7,405 bases of DNA from Archangiaceae bacterium (GTDB lineage: Bacteria > Myxococcota > Myxococcia > Myxococcales > Myxococcaceae). The translations under genes were made by a program, and so were the position numbers. Shown one piece after another: positions 1-5,931 of this stretch. The notes under the pieces are model-generated. The model searched no databases and had not been told where the DNA came from. It saw nothing but the letters and a program-made list of their open reading frames with translations. Within the stretch, counting starts at the first letter, position 1, and each line of letters starts with the position of its first letter. The stretch spans positions 1 to 7,405 of the forward strand of contig JAHFDQ010000316.1 in NCBI GenBank assembly GCA_023248915.1, in the 5' to 3' direction.

Positions 1-400
1 ACTTCGAATTGAAGGCGGTGACCGCCGTCAAGTCGAGCGTCATCAGGTTCGCCTGCAGCTTCCCCCGGCCCGCCACGTTCGCCGGCAGGGTGGCCTTCTG
101 GAAGGCCTCGGCCAGACCCGCCTGCACCCACTTCGCCGGCTCGGTGGACGCCTTGATCGCGAACCGGCGTGACGGTTCGCTCTCCTGGAAGCGCCGACCC
201 ACCACCAAGGGTTCGCTGCGCCTCTCGACGACGGTGACGCCCGAGAGCCCGGCGCAGGTGGGCGCCGAAGGCGGCGGCGACTCGACCTCGTAATAGGCCG
301 GCGTGAACAGCGCCGGGCCGAAGGGCGTCGGCGGAGTCCGGGTGCAGGAAACGGTCGCCAGCACCGCGGCGACCCAGGCGGCTCTCAATCCAGGTGACAT
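1..400 (-). CDS. Probable lipoprotein, N-terminal part (cut by window edge)
   Basis: Reading leftward from the ATG at 400, the frame is open for 133 codons to the window edge, so only the N-terminal part is seen. The first 19 residues look like a lipoprotein signal peptide: Arg6, a hydrophobic run WVAAVLATVS, then Cys19. The lipobox is imperfect because Thr, not Leu/Val/Ile, is at -3. The mature part begins Pro/Thr-rich, followed by a possible beta/alpha domain (VTVVERRSEPLVVGRR, then a helix around WVQAGLAEAFQKA, then a strand LQANLMTLDL). This layout is vaguely like the YajG group of small lipoproteins, but I do not recognise the family firmly. The start is fixed: the in-frame codon four upstream is the ketosynthase TAG, and GGAG lies 6 bases before the ATG. 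The gene follows the FabF-like ketosynthase by 9 bases, so it belongs to the same operon. An envelope role in handling the pathway product is inferred from context only. Confidence 0.75.
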   Translation of the reverse strand, partial: MSPGLRAAWVAAVLATVSCTRTPPTPFGPALFTPAYYEVESPPPSAPTCAGLSGVTVVERRSEPLVVGRRFQESEPSRRFAIKASTEPAKWVQAGLAEAFQKATLPANVAGRGKLQANLMTLDLTAVTAFNSK

Positions 401-404
401 GGGG

Positions 405-411
405 GGCTCCT
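405..411 (-). promoter_or_regulatory. Ribosome binding site of the lipoprotein gene, overlapping the upstream stop codon
   Basis: On the minus strand the ketosynthase stop TAG (412-410) runs directly into GAGCCCCCC and the ATG at 400. The last two bases of the stop codon (AG) are followed by GAG, giving the Shine-Dalgarno core AGGAG/GGAG six bases before the start. A ribosome terminating on the ketosynthase would sit on this site, which fits coupled or reinitiated translation. The site also decides the start of the lipoprotein gene. Confidence 0.6.
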
Positions 412-1633
412 AGCTCGCGGCTCCGAGGAGCAGCGACGTGTTGACTCCGCCGAAGGCGAAGTTGTTGGTCAAGACTCGCGTCACCCGCCGTTCCTCGACT
501 TCGCGCAGGTACCGCGGCCCGGCGCACTCTGGGTCGACCTCGTCCAGGTTCAGCGTCGGCGCCAAGAAGCCCCGCCGCATCATCTCGACGCAAAAGATGG
601 CCTCGATGGCGCCGCAGGCGGCCAGGGTGTGGCCGGTGTGGCCCTTGGTGGAAGAAATGGGCACCCCCTCGCCGAGCACGTCGCGGGTGGCCTGCGCCTC
701 GACCGGGTCGCCCAACGGCGTGCCGGTCGCGTGGGCGTTGACGTACTGGACGTCTTTCGGCGCCACCCCCGCCGACTCGAGGCAGGCGGCGATGGTGCGC
801 GCCATGCCGGCCCGCGCCGGCGCCGACATGTGCTCGCCGTCGCAGTGGGTGGCGAAGCCCAGCACCTCGCCCAGCACCTGGGCCCCGCGCCGCCGCGCGT
901 GCTCGAGCTCTTCCAGCACCACCACGCCCGCAGCCTCGCCCACCACCAGCCCGTCGCGGCGCTTGTCGAAGGGCCGCGGCGTCAGGTGCGGCGTGTCGTT
1001 GAAGGCGCGCGAGGTGCCGCCGACGATGTCGAAGGTGGTCGCTGTCGTGACGTGCAGCTCTTCCGAACCGCCGCACAGCATCACGTCCTGGTAGCCGTCC
1101 CGGATGGTGTCGAACCCGAGGCCGATGGCCTGAGCCCCCGAAGCGCAGGCCGCCGCCGGCGCCCACACCCTGCCCTTCGCGCCGAACATCAGGGCCAGGT
1201 TCGCCGCCGCCGAGTGGTTCATCACCTGGAAGAACCAGGTGGACTTCAGGCCCCGCACCCCTTCGCGCTTCAGGGTGTCGATGTACAGCTCAGTGGCGCT
1301 GGGGCTGCCCACCGTCTGGCCGATCGAGATGCCGACCCGGCCCGAACCAAGCAGCGCCTTGTCGAGCTCGGCGCCGGCGACGGCCTGCTGCGCCGCCGCG
1401 GCCGCCAAAAGCGCCAACCTGCCCATCGACCGGCGGAACTCGCGCGGTATCGACTTCTCGTCGAAGTCGTTCACCGTCGCGCCGACCTGGGTGTGCAAGT
1501 CCTTCACGCCGGCCCACTCGGGCATGCGCCTGACCCCCGAACGGCCGGCCTTCAGCGCGTCCATCGCCGCGTCGATGGTGTTGCCGATCGGGCACAGCAG
1601 CCCCATCCCCGAAATCACCACGCGTCGCTTCAT
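410..1633 (-). CDS. Beta-ketoacyl-ACP synthase, FabF-like (elongating KAS)
   Basis: This is a 407-residue thiolase-fold condensing enzyme. It would perform decarboxylative Claisen condensation of malonyl-ACP with an acyl-ACP in the cytosol. The Cys-His-His triad is complete: Cys163 in AAACASGAQ, His301 in NAHATGTPLGD and His335 in STKGHTGHT, with the conserved Lys330 and a C-terminal NNFAFGGVN loop. Length and spacing match FabF (about 410 residues). The segment RPFDKRRDGLVVGEAAG is FabF-like. The phrases CDGEHMSAP and NNFAFGG recall, from memory, ketosynthases of aryl polyene pathways. Because the active-site Cys is present, it is not a chain-length-factor type subunit. The ATG at 1633 overlaps the oxidoreductase stop as ATGA, and AAGGTGG lies 7 bases upstream. 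A longer reading of the frame to 2065 is only a shadow over the oxidoreductase. If the FabB-like partner is truly broken, this is the only intact ketosynthase seen here. Confidence 0.95.
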   Translation of the reverse strand: MKRRVVISGMGLLCPIGNTIDAAMDALKAGRSGVRRMPEWAGVKDLHTQVGATVNDFDEKSIPREFRRSMGRLALLAAAAAQQAVAGAELDKALLGSGRVGISIGQTVGSPSATELYIDTLKREGVRGLKSTWFFQVMNHSAAANLALMFGAKGRVWAPAAACASGAQAIGLGFDTIRDGYQDVMLCGGSEELHVTTATTFDIVGGTSRAFNDTPHLTPRPFDKRRDGLVVGEAAGVVVLEELEHARRRGAQVLGEVLGFATHCDGEHMSAPARAGMARTIAACLESAGVAPKDVQYVNAHATGTPLGDPVEAQATRDVLGEGVPISSTKGHTGHTLAACGAIEAIFCVEMMRRGFLAPTLNLDEVDPECAGPRYLREVEERRVTRVLTNNFAFGGVNTSLLLGAAS

Positions 1634-3171
1634 GCGGCGGCCACCTTCTTGAACACGGTGTCGAACCCCAGGAGGAACGCGCAGGTCACGCAGGCCCCTA
1701 CCGTCACGCCTAGCACGCCGGGCATCAACACGCTCTGCCCGGTGAGCAACAGGTTGTCGATGCGAGTGCGCGGGTGCAACGCGTACTTGCCCCACTGGTC
1801 GATGGAGTGCGCCATCCCGTAGACGGCCCCGTTCGGCGTGGCGGTGTAGTCCCGGTTGGACAGGGGCGTCGACACCTCGACCTGCTCGAGCGTCCCTGCC
1901 AGCTCGGGCACCGCCGCCTCGACGGTGGCCAAGAGCTGCTTCGACTGGGCCGCCTTGAAACGGCTGTACTCGGGCCCCCGGTTGCCGGTGTAGGTGTCGG
2001 CGAAGGGTTCGACCTCGGACCATTCCATCAGCGCCAGGGTCAGCACCACGCGCGGCCCTTCCCACCCGGCCTCGCGATCGCTGGGGAAGGTCAGGAACAT
2101 CGCCTTCTCCTCGCCGTGGCCGGGGCCGAAGCCCCCCTTGCGGTAGGCGTCGTCGACGTCTTCCTTCGGGTAGACGTAAAGGTTGTGGCGCCGGGGCTCG
2201 GTCTTCGCGCGGGTGGTGTAGTAGCCGGCGATGGCCGCCGGGCCGTCGCGCATGCCCTCAATCCGGTGCACGTAGGCGGGCCGCATCGCCCCCGGAGGCA
2301 GCAGCTTCAAGGTGGCGCGGGGGTGCGCGCTCGAGATGACCAGGCGGGCACGTACCCGCTCTCCGCCTTCGAGCAGGCACCCGGTCACCTGCCCGTGGTC
2401 TACCTCGATTGTCTTCACCCGGGCGCGGGTGCGCACCACGCCCCCCTGGGCCTTGATGGCGTCCACCATCACCTCGGCGAGGGCGTCGCCGCCGCCGTCG
2501 AGCCCGACCGCCCCTTGCAGCATCGAGTCGATGACCAGCGCGTGAAGCTCGAGCGGCGTGCGTTCGGGCGGCAGGCCGTAGAGCATGCTCTGGCCGCACA
2601 GCACCGCGATCAGCCGGGCGTTCGAAGTCAACGAGCGCAGGTACGGCCCCAGCGCGATGGTGGCCGTTTCCGAGAGCTGGTCGGGCGGCTGTTCGAACGA
2701 GTAGGCGGGGCTCTCGCGGCAGATCTGCTGGCACAGCTCGGCGAAGCGCACGATCGCCCCGCGTTCTCCGGGAAACTCGGCGCACAGCTTCTGAATGAAG
2801 CGCGGCCACCCGTTCGGCACCCGGAACTCGTAGCCGGTGCCGAACTTCACGCGGTCGAAGCCGTCGGGGTCGAACTCGTGCCACTTCAGGGCCTGAGCAA
2901 CGCCGAGAAACCGCAGGTAGCGCCCCAGCGTCCCGTCCGAGCCGGCGCCTCCGACGTAGTGCATGCCGGTGTCGAAGGGGACTCCGTCGCGGAAGAAGCG
3001 GTGCAGGCAGCCGCCCGGCCGGTAGTGTTGCTCGAGCACGCAGACCTTGAACCCTTCGCGGGCGAGCACCTGCGCGCAGGTCAGGCCGCTCATGCCCGAC
3101 CCGATGATGACGACGTCGAACTCGTCGGCCGTAAGGTGCGCGGCAGGCGCGAAGCCGGCACGCAGCGTCAC
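1630..3171 (-). CDS. RetSat/CrtI-like FAD-dependent oxidoreductase
   Basis: This is a 513-residue flavoprotein of the phytoene desaturase / all-trans-retinol 13,14-reductase superfamily. The N-terminal Rossmann dinucleotide motif is IIGSGMSG (Gly24, Gly26, Gly29), with Glu47 at the end of the second strand for the ADP ribose, then RPGG (51-54). The following FDTGMHYVGG stretch (from residue 66) is closer to retinol saturases than to classic CrtI. The C-terminal FAD segment NLLLTGQSVLMPGVLGV lies near residues 473-489. The family reduces, desaturates or isomerises conjugated polyenes; the substrate cannot be read from sequence. The GTG at 3171 is chosen because it overlaps the dehydratase stop (GTGA), is preceded by AGGAGAGG, and puts the Rossmann motif at the usual distance. 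An in-frame ATG at 3378 would give a basic, low-complexity extension that is only antiframe of the dehydratase. Its place between dehydratase and ketosynthase suggests it acts on the acyl chain made by this cluster. Confidence 0.92.
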   Translation of the reverse strand: MTLRAGFAPAAHLTADEFDVVIIGSGMSGLTCAQVLAREGFKVCVLEQHYRPGGCLHRFFRDGVPFDTGMHYVGGAGSDGTLGRYLRFLGVAQALKWHEFDPDGFDRVKFGTGYEFRVPNGWPRFIQKLCAEFPGERGAIVRFAELCQQICRESPAYSFEQPPDQLSETATIALGPYLRSLTSNARLIAVLCGQSMLYGLPPERTPLELHALVIDSMLQGAVGLDGGGDALAEVMVDAIKAQGGVVRTRARVKTIEVDHGQVTGCLLEGGERVRARLVISSAHPRATLKLLPPGAMRPAYVHRIEGMRDGPAAIAGYYTTRAKTEPRRHNLYVYPKEDVDDAYRKGGFGPGHGEEKAMFLTFPSDREAGWEGPRVVLTLALMEWSEVEPFADTYTGNRGPEYSRFKAAQSKQLLATVEAAVPELAGTLEQVEVSTPLSNRDYTATPNGAVYGMAHSIDQWGKYALHPRTRIDNLLLTGQSVLMPGVLGVTVGACVTCAFLLGFDTVFKKVAAA

Positions 3172-3593
3172 TTCGGCGCCTCTCCTGCGTAGCCGGTCAC
3201 CTGGGCGTCGGCGACCTTGGTGGTGCCGAGGAAGACCTTGCCCTTCCCGGTCAGCATGCCGAAGCGCTCGTCGCCCACGTCGACCTCGAACCGGACTTCG
3301 TGCCCCGGCTCGACGATGGACCGGAACCGGGCCCGGTCGATGCCGACGAGAAACACCCGCGGCGCCTTCCGGTGGCACAGGGCGTAGTAGGCCATGGTCT
3401 GCGCCAGCCCCTCGACCAGGTACACCCCCGGCACTACCGCGTGGCCCGGGAAGTGGCCGGCGAAGACGGGTTCGTCAGGGCGGAAAGTGCGCACCGCCAC
3501 CACGCGCCGGTCGGTCATCTCGACCACCCGGTCGAGCAGCAGCAGCGGTTCGCGGTGCGGCAAGACTTCCCTGACGTCGGGGAAAGGGCCCAT
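3168..3593 (-). CDS. FabZ-type hotdog 3-hydroxyacyl-ACP dehydratase
   Basis: This 141-residue single hotdog-fold protein has the size expected for FabZ (about 140-150). It would dehydrate 3-hydroxyacyl-ACP to the trans-2-enoyl-ACP. The FabZ signatures are in order: LPHREPLLLLDRV (residues 11-23), then FAGHFPGHAVVPGVYLVEGLAQ from residue 44, with catalytic His47 and Glu61 fourteen residues apart as in the family, and a later GIDRARFRSIVEPGHE strand-turn. The ATG at 3593 overlaps the last base of the preceding ketosynthase stop (TGATG). There is no strong Shine-Dalgarno (GGTGG at best), so translation probably depends on ribosomes arriving from the ketosynthase frame. That coupling would be lost if the upstream frameshift is real, because the shifted frame stops at 3976. 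The stop overlaps the GTG of the oxidoreductase. It could be a pathway-specific dehydratase of polyene biosynthesis rather than a housekeeping FabZ, since the other cluster genes are specialised. Confidence 0.93.
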   Translation of the reverse strand: MGPFPDVREVLPHREPLLLLDRVVEMTDRRVVAVRTFRPDEPVFAGHFPGHAVVPGVYLVEGLAQTMAYYALCHRKAPRVFLVGIDRARFRSIVEPGHEVRFEVDVGDERFGMLTGKGKVFLGTTKVADAQVTGYAGEAPK

Positions 3594-4776
3594 CAGTCCA
3601 CCGCGCGCAGCACCACGGCCGCGTTGGTACCGCCGAACCCGAACGAGTTCTTCAGAATGGTGAGCGGCCGGGTCTCGAGCGAGCGCACCGGCAGGTTGAG
3701 CCCCGCCGAGGCCTCGTCGGGTTCGGTCAGGTGCGCGTTCCCGGCGATGAAACCGTCGCGCATCATCAAGAGGCAGTACACCACCTCGCTCGCGCCCGCC
3801 GTCCAGCACTCGTGGCCGGTCAACCCCTTGGTCGACGACACCGGCACCTTGCGGCCGCCGAACACCTGGGTGATGGCCCGGGCCTCGACCGCGTCGCCCA
3901 CCGGCGTCGAGGTGGCGTGGGCGTGCACGTAGTCGACCTCGTTGGGGTGCACGTTCGCGGCGGTGAGGGCGCGCTTCATCGCGCGAACCGCCCCGTCGCC
4001 GGTCGGGTTGGTGAGGTGCTCGCCGTCGCAGCCGAAGGCGTACCCCAGCACCTCGGCGTAGATGCGCGCCCCGCGGGCCCGCGCGCCGTCGATGGACTCG
4101 ACCACCAGCCCGGCGCCGCCGCCCGACGGCACCAGCCCGTCGCGCGTCTTGTCGAACGGGCGCGACGCCCTCGCGGCCTCGTTCTCGCGCGCCGACAGCG
4201 CCCCCAGGGCGTCGAAGGCCGCCATGCCGTGCCACGAGCTTTCCTGCGCGCCGCCGCACACGCCTGTCCGAGCGCGTGCAGCCCACTGGCGCAAGCCGCC
4301 GACAACGTCCAGCAGGCGCCCTGCACGCCCAAGAGCGTGGCCAGGTTCATGGTGACGGTCGAGTTCATCACCCGGATGATGTGGCCGCTGCCGAGCGCGG
4401 TGGTGCGCCGGCTGCGGTCGAGCTCTTCGAAGACCTCGGCCGCCGAGTGGCAGGTCGAGTCGTTTCCGAAAATGACGCCGACCTCGGGCCTCTTCAGGGC
4501 GGCGCGGTCGAGCCTCGCGTCGGCGATGGCGTCGAGCGCGGCCGCGCACCCGTAGGCCGCCGCCTGCCCCATCGTCTTCCGGGCCTTGCGGTCGAAGCGC
4601 GCGTTGACGTCGAAGCCGTGAATGGCGCCGGCCAGGCTCGACCGGAAGCCCCGCGCCTTGCGCTCGGGGTCGACCTCGATGCCCGAGCGGCCCTCTTTCA
4701 GTGACTTGCTGATCTGGTCGAGCGTCGTGCCGATGGCTGAGATGGCTCCGATGCCCGTGATGACTGCGCGCCGCAT
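3593..4776 (-). pseudogene. FabB-like beta-ketoacyl-ACP synthase broken by a ~37-base deletion
   Basis: Two frames together encode a FabB-like condensing enzyme. The first, from the ATG at 4776, gives residues 1-172: ITGIGAISAIG at the N-terminus and catalytic Cys162 in SAACASGLHALGQA. It then leaves the family and, as sequenced, ends after 266 codons at 3976. The second, from about 4258 to the TGA at 3593, resumes with CGGAQESSWHGMAAFD and carries RPFDKTRDGLVPSGGGAG, HAHATSTPVGD, STKGLTGHE and NSFGFGGTN. These are close to E. coli FabB motifs and include the remaining His/Lys/His residues. Between GQA and CGG there are 2 bases where intact relatives, including the ketosynthase at 410-1633, have 13 codons, so a net 37 bases are missing. 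Neither fragment alone can form the active site. The start is supported by AAGGGGA upstream and lies 34 bases after the ketoreductase stop. No other lesion is visible, so a recent mutation or an assembly error are both possible. Confidence 0.85.
4256..4263 (-). other. Deletion/frameshift junction in the FabB-like ketosynthase
   Basis: On the minus strand GCG (Ala172, 4263-4261) is followed by TG and then TGC GGC GGC (Cys-Gly-Gly, from 4258) in a different frame. FabB and the intact ketosynthase here both have 24 residues between the catalytic Cys and the first residue of the xGG motif. Here, after frame correction, there are 11. The lost segment corresponds to FabB residues of about 174-186, a conserved helix and strand. 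Confidence 0.8.
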
Positions 4777-4810
4777 TCCGTCCCCTTCTCGTCGGTGGCG
4801 GGCGAACCCG

Positions 4811-5554
4811 CTACATCCACATGCCCCCGTTGACTCCGAGGACCTGGCCGGTGACGTACCCGGCCTCGTCTGAACACAGGTACCGCACCGCGTGGGCCAC
4901 CTCGTCGGGCTGGCCGACCCGGCCGAGCGGCACGTAGGCGAGCAACTGCTTCACCGGCGCCCCCTCGAGCATCTCGGTCTCGACCAGCCCGGGCGAGACG
5001 ACGTTGACGGTGATGCCGCGCGGCGCAACCTCGAGCGCGAGCGACCTCGCCGCGGCCACCAGCCCGCCCTTGCTGGCGGCGTAGTTCACCTGGCCCGGGC
5101 TGCCCCGCTGGGCGGCGATGGACGACAGCACCACCACCCGGCCGCTCCGGCGACGGAGCATGCCTTTCAACACCGGCCGGCCCACGGTGAGGAACCCGGT
5201 CAGGTTGGTGGCGAGCACCTCGTCCCACGAGGCGTCGTCGGTGAACACGAACAGCCCGTCGCGGTTGACGCCGGCGTTCAGCACCAGGGCGTCGGGCGTC
5301 CCGTGCGCGTCAATCAGCGCCTTCACCGCTCTTTCCGCCTCGGCGCGGTTTCCGACGTCGAAGCGCGCCAGCACCGGGGGAGGGCCGCCAGCGGCCTCGA
5401 TGCGGGCGGCGACCTTCCGCGCGGCGTCCTCGCGAGACCGGTAATTCAGCCAGACGCGCCAGCCGGCCGTCCCGAGCGCGAGTGAGATCGCTGCTCCGAT
5501 GCCCCGACTGCCTCCTGTCACCAGGACCTGCTTCAAGCCCAATTCCCCTGCCAC
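4811..5554 (-). CDS. FabG-type 3-ketoacyl-ACP reductase (classical SDR)
   Basis: This is a 247-residue classical short-chain dehydrogenase, the usual FabG length. It would reduce 3-ketoacyl-ACP to 3-hydroxyacyl-ACP with NADPH. Visible motifs are TGGSRGIG (13-20) for the cofactor, Arg39 after the second strand (LNYRSR, favouring NADPH), NAG (93-95), Asn117, Ser145 in VVLSSIAAQ, and Tyr158/Lys162 in YAASK. The C-terminus GYVTGQVLGVNGGMWM is typical of FabG. It is the first gene of the leftward operon. The start is uncertain. The GTG at 5554 has no clear ribosome site. A TTG at 5536 (six codons in) has AGGGGA about 6-8 bases upstream and would begin closer to the family N-terminus (LKQVLVTGG). 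I give the longer form. It is probably dedicated to this pathway, because it sits with two ketosynthases and a dehydratase and not with the usual fabD/acpP/fabF set. Confidence 0.93.
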   Translation of the reverse strand: MAGELGLKQVLVTGGSRGIGAAISLALGTAGWRVWLNYRSREDAARKVAARIEAAGGPPPVLARFDVGNRAEAERAVKALIDAHGTPDALVLNAGVNRDGLFVFTDDASWDEVLATNLTGFLTVGRPVLKGMLRRRSGRVVVLSSIAAQRGSPGQVNYAASKGGLVAAARSLALEVAPRGITVNVVSPGLVETEMLEGAPVKQLLAYVPLGRVGQPDEVAHAVRYLCSDEAGYVTGQVLGVNGGMWM

Positions 5555-5579
5555 GGCCGGTAGTTCGAGCCGAGTGACG

Positions 5580-5615
5580 CTGCCTTAACACAGGGTCGCC
5601 GGGCCACCAAGGCAG
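5580..5615. repeat. Inverted repeat CTGCCTT...AAGGCAG, possible operator
   Basis: Perfect 7-base arms, CTGCCTT at 5580-5586 and AAGGCAG at 5609-5615, flank a 22-base spacer in the divergent promoter region. The position between both starts would suit a regulator that controls both units together. A 7-base repeat can arise by chance, and the spacer is too long for a compact transcription-factor palindrome, so this is tentative. There is no T-tract after it, so it is not a typical terminator. Confidence 0.3.
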
Positions 5616-5632
5616 GGCCTGTCGGATTGGAA

Positions 5633-5662
5633 TTGACGCGGTCCGAAGAAAGCTGCTACCGA
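5633..5662 (+). promoter_or_regulatory. Candidate promoter of the ACP-oxidoreductase unit, possibly leaderless
   Basis: TTGACG (5 of 6 matches to the sigma-70 -35 box) is followed after 18 bases by TACCGA, a weak -10. If used, transcription would begin within a base or two of the ACP ATG at 5671. The 20 bases before that ATG contain no Shine-Dalgarno-like purine run, which fits a leaderless message. The weak -10 means an alternative sigma factor or a different promoter is equally possible. Confidence 0.3.
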
Positions 5663-5670
5663 CCCGCCCG

Positions 5671-5931
5671 ATGGTTGAAAAGACACTGGCAGATCAGGCG
5701 ATTCAGGTCGTCAACGACACCCTGGTGAAGGAATTCGAGCTCGAACGCTCGACGATCACCCCTGAGGCCCGCATGCGCGAGGACCTGGGGCTCGACAGCC
5801 TCGACGCGGTCGACCTGATCGTCGCGCTCGAGAAGGCGCTGGGAGTGGAAATCCCCGAGGAGACCGCCCGGAGGATGCGGACGGTGGGCGACATCCACTC
5901 CTACATCAAGGAGAAGGCGCCGACGAAGTGA
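5671..5931 (+). CDS. Acyl carrier protein
   Basis: This is an 86-residue four-helix carrier protein. The phosphopantetheine attachment site is Ser43 in the classic DLGLDSLDAVDLI motif (38-50), with acidic helix II continuing as VALEKALGVEIPEE and a C-terminal VGDIHSYIKEK, all at the usual ACP spacing. It would carry the growing acyl chain as a thioester for the ketosynthases, ketoreductase and dehydratase encoded divergently. The ATG at 5671 is the only sensible start and leaves the normal helix I (KTLADQAIQVVNDTLVKEF). No Shine-Dalgarno is visible, which is unusual beside the better sites in the leftward operon. The stop overlaps the GTG of the next gene (GTGA), so the two are translationally coupled, which hints that the oxidoreductase works on chains bound to this carrier. 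It needs a phosphopantetheinyl transferase, which is not in the window. Confidence 0.95.
   Translation: MVEKTLADQAIQVVNDTLVKEFELERSTITPEARMREDLGLDSLDAVDLIVALEKALGVEIPEETARRMRTVGDIHSYIKEKAPTK

Larger units (their letters stand above)
5555..5670. promoter_or_regulatory. Divergent promoter region between the two transcription units
   Basis: This 116-base gap separates the leftward ketoreductase start from the rightward ACP start and must hold the promoters of both units unless they are read from further out. For the rightward unit, TTGACG at 5633-5638 is a good -35 match, followed after 18 bases by a weak TACCGA (5657-5662). For the leftward unit only a poor TTGGTG / TTAAGG pair is visible on the minus strand. 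An inverted repeat sits in the middle and could be an operator. The base composition is slightly less GC-rich here than in the flanking genes. Confidence 0.5.

Noticed and set aside
9..293. Rightward 94-codon open frame at the left edge
   Set aside because: It is antisense to the lipoprotein frame, has no ribosome site and shows no recognisable motif. The minus-strand frame has a signal peptide and operon spacing.
629..1822. Long rightward open frame (397 codons) across the FabF-like ketosynthase
   Set aside because: Arg/Val/His-rich translation without motifs, opposite a gene with a complete Cys-His-His triad. It is a product of GC-rich codon bias.
1774..3192. Rightward 472-codon open frame opposite the first oxidoreductase
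   Set aside because: Low-complexity antisense frame. The minus strand encodes a clear FAD oxidoreductase with Rossmann and C-terminal motifs.
3593..4776. Programmed ribosomal frameshift joining the two ketosynthase frames
   Set aside because: There is no slippery heptamer at the junction, and a shift would still leave out 12-13 conserved residues beside the active site. Deletion or assembly error explains the data better.
5580..5615. Intrinsic terminator from the inverted repeat between the divergent genes
   Set aside because: It lies upstream of both starts, has a 22-base loop and is not followed by a run of T on either strand.
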